Made by a program: the position numbers and the translations under genes
Part shown: in pieces, positions 63,098 to 64,000 of the stretch
Numbering within the stretch: the stretch's first letter is position 1
Layout: the number at the start of each line of letters is the position of its first letter
DNA from: Zerene cesonia
Taxonomy: Eukaryota; Arthropoda; Insecta; Lepidoptera; Pieridae
Direction of reading: 5' to 3'
NCBI RefSeq assembly: GCF_012273895.1
Contig: NC_052121.1
Coordinates: 3,596,001 to 3,660,000, forward strand
DNA length: 64,000 bases
Notes under the pieces: model-generated
Database searches by the model: none
Told to the model about the DNA's origin: nothing
What the model saw: only the letters and a program-made list of their open reading frames with translations

Positions 63098-63169
63098 ATG
63101 TCCACAGCAGAAAAGGAAAACGCCCCTGAGGAGTTTGGACAGACTGTTCAGTCGGCTATTCGACGCAGG
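63098..63169 (+). CDS. Possible first coding exon, 24 codons
   Basis: ATG in the context GAACAATGTC opens a frame MSTAEKENAPEEFGQTVQSA then IRRR, ending at AGG|GTACAC, a possible donor in phase 0. The peptide is charged and has a composition unlike the AT-driven ORFs nearby. The gene, if real, would continue to the right of the window or into the gap. I do not recognise it. Confidence 0.25.
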
Positions 63170-63526
63170 GTACACTTAAATTTGAATTAAATGAAAAATC
63201 ACTGACTAATCATCTTATATAACAACTGATATTACAATTTATACGTAAAAATTGTTTTAGTTACATCAAAAATTTTAACGGATTTTAAACGCAATTTATT
63301 CCTCATAACATTAACCCGATGTTTCGAACACTTTACAGCGAGTGTGGTCATGGGCAGAGAATCAAACACAAAAAAATACTTAAGTACTTCTATTCAAAGA
63401 TCTTCAATAGACCTTTACGTCAACTCCATAGAAAAAGCAGAGAGGGATATGTTTCGGGTACTAATTATAACAAGGCCAGAAACACAGAAAAAAAAACAGT
63501 AAATAAATTAAAAACTAGAACAAAAA
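63170..63526. other. Non-coding DNA up to the terminal gap
   Basis: AT-rich, with no feature I can support. If the exon before it is real, this is its intron. Confidence 0.4.
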
Positions 63527-64000
63527 NNNNNNNNNNNNNNNNNNNNNNNNNNNNNNNNNNNNNNNNNNNNNNNNNNNNNNNNNNNNNNNNNNNNNNNNNN
63601 NNNNNNNNNNNNNNNNNNNNNNNNNNNNNNNNNNNNNNNNNNNNNNNNNNNNNNNNNNNNNNNNNNNNNNNNNNNNNNNNNNNNNNNNNNNNNNNNNNNN
63701 NNNNNNNNNNNNNNNNNNNNNNNNNNNNNNNNNNNNNNNNNNNNNNNNNNNNNNNNNNNNNNNNNNNNNNNNNNNNNNNNNNNNNNNNNNNNNNNNNNNN
63801 NNNNNNNNNNNNNNNNNNNNNNNNNNNNNNNNNNNNNNNNNNNNNNNNNNNNNNNNNNNNNNNNNNNNNNNNNNNNNNNNNNNNNNNNNNNNNNNNNNNN
63901 NNNNNNNNNNNNNNNNNNNNNNNNNNNNNNNNNNNNNNNNNNNNNNNNNNNNNNNNNNNNNNNNNNNNNNNNNNNNNNNNNNNNNNNNNNNNNNNNNNNN
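63527..64000. other. Assembly gap (N to the end of the window)
   Basis: All bases unknown. Confidence 0.99.

Overview
The window looks like nuclear DNA of a moth or butterfly. It is AT-rich, has short exons with GT/AG introns, and has dispersed repeats of kinds I know from Lepidoptera: short Helitrons ending in CTAG, tRNA-type SINEs and hAT-like MITEs. The species cannot be named from the sequence alone. No bacterial operons, CRISPR arrays or phage genes are present.

Four genes can be reconstructed, and in each the reading phase agrees across every intron. (1) 7395-11293, minus: a nine-exon multiple inositol polyphosphate phosphatase, 434 aa, with a signal peptide and an RHGSRLP active site, but HSG where the family usually has HAE. 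(2) 15988-20461, minus: a five-exon 7SK snRNA methylphosphate capping enzyme (MePCE/Bin3), 787 aa, with an unusual GC-rich, low-complexity C-terminal tail. (3) 21717-23606, plus: a kinesin-14 (Ncd-type) motor, 629 aa, whose coding region has no intron. (4) 26077-27522, minus: an inositol-trisphosphate 3-kinase, 389 aa, with a TATA box and initiator. A spliced exon at 41938-42075 (minus) with its own initiator is phase-compatible with exon 2 of the kinase and may be a distal alternative first exon.

From 27.6 kb to the end the window is mostly non-coding. It may be intronic if the 42 kb exon belongs to the kinase. The main structure there is a pair of near-identical blocks of about 5.4 kb (42801-48160 and 49222-54583) on either side of exactly 1000 Ns. 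This is either a recent tandem duplication or two haplotypes placed in tandem by the assembler. Mobile elements include three copies of one short Helitron, a 700 bp Helitron, a 300 bp hAT MITE with an exact 8 bp target duplication, SINE pieces and a LINE remnant.

The least expected element is a small retroposon family (2959-3140, 4729-4846, 46683-46791, and its duplicate 53113-53221). Each insertion is flanked by a 12-13 bp target-site duplication. The best copy is a perfect 32 bp inverted repeat enclosing a complete tRNA-like cloverleaf, with an AT-rich tail carrying its own small hairpin at one end.

Two of the four genes act in inositol phosphate metabolism (MINPP1 and IP3K). MePCE and the kinesin are divergent, with 1255 bp between their start codons. 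Nothing here is an operon, so any functional link from position is inference.
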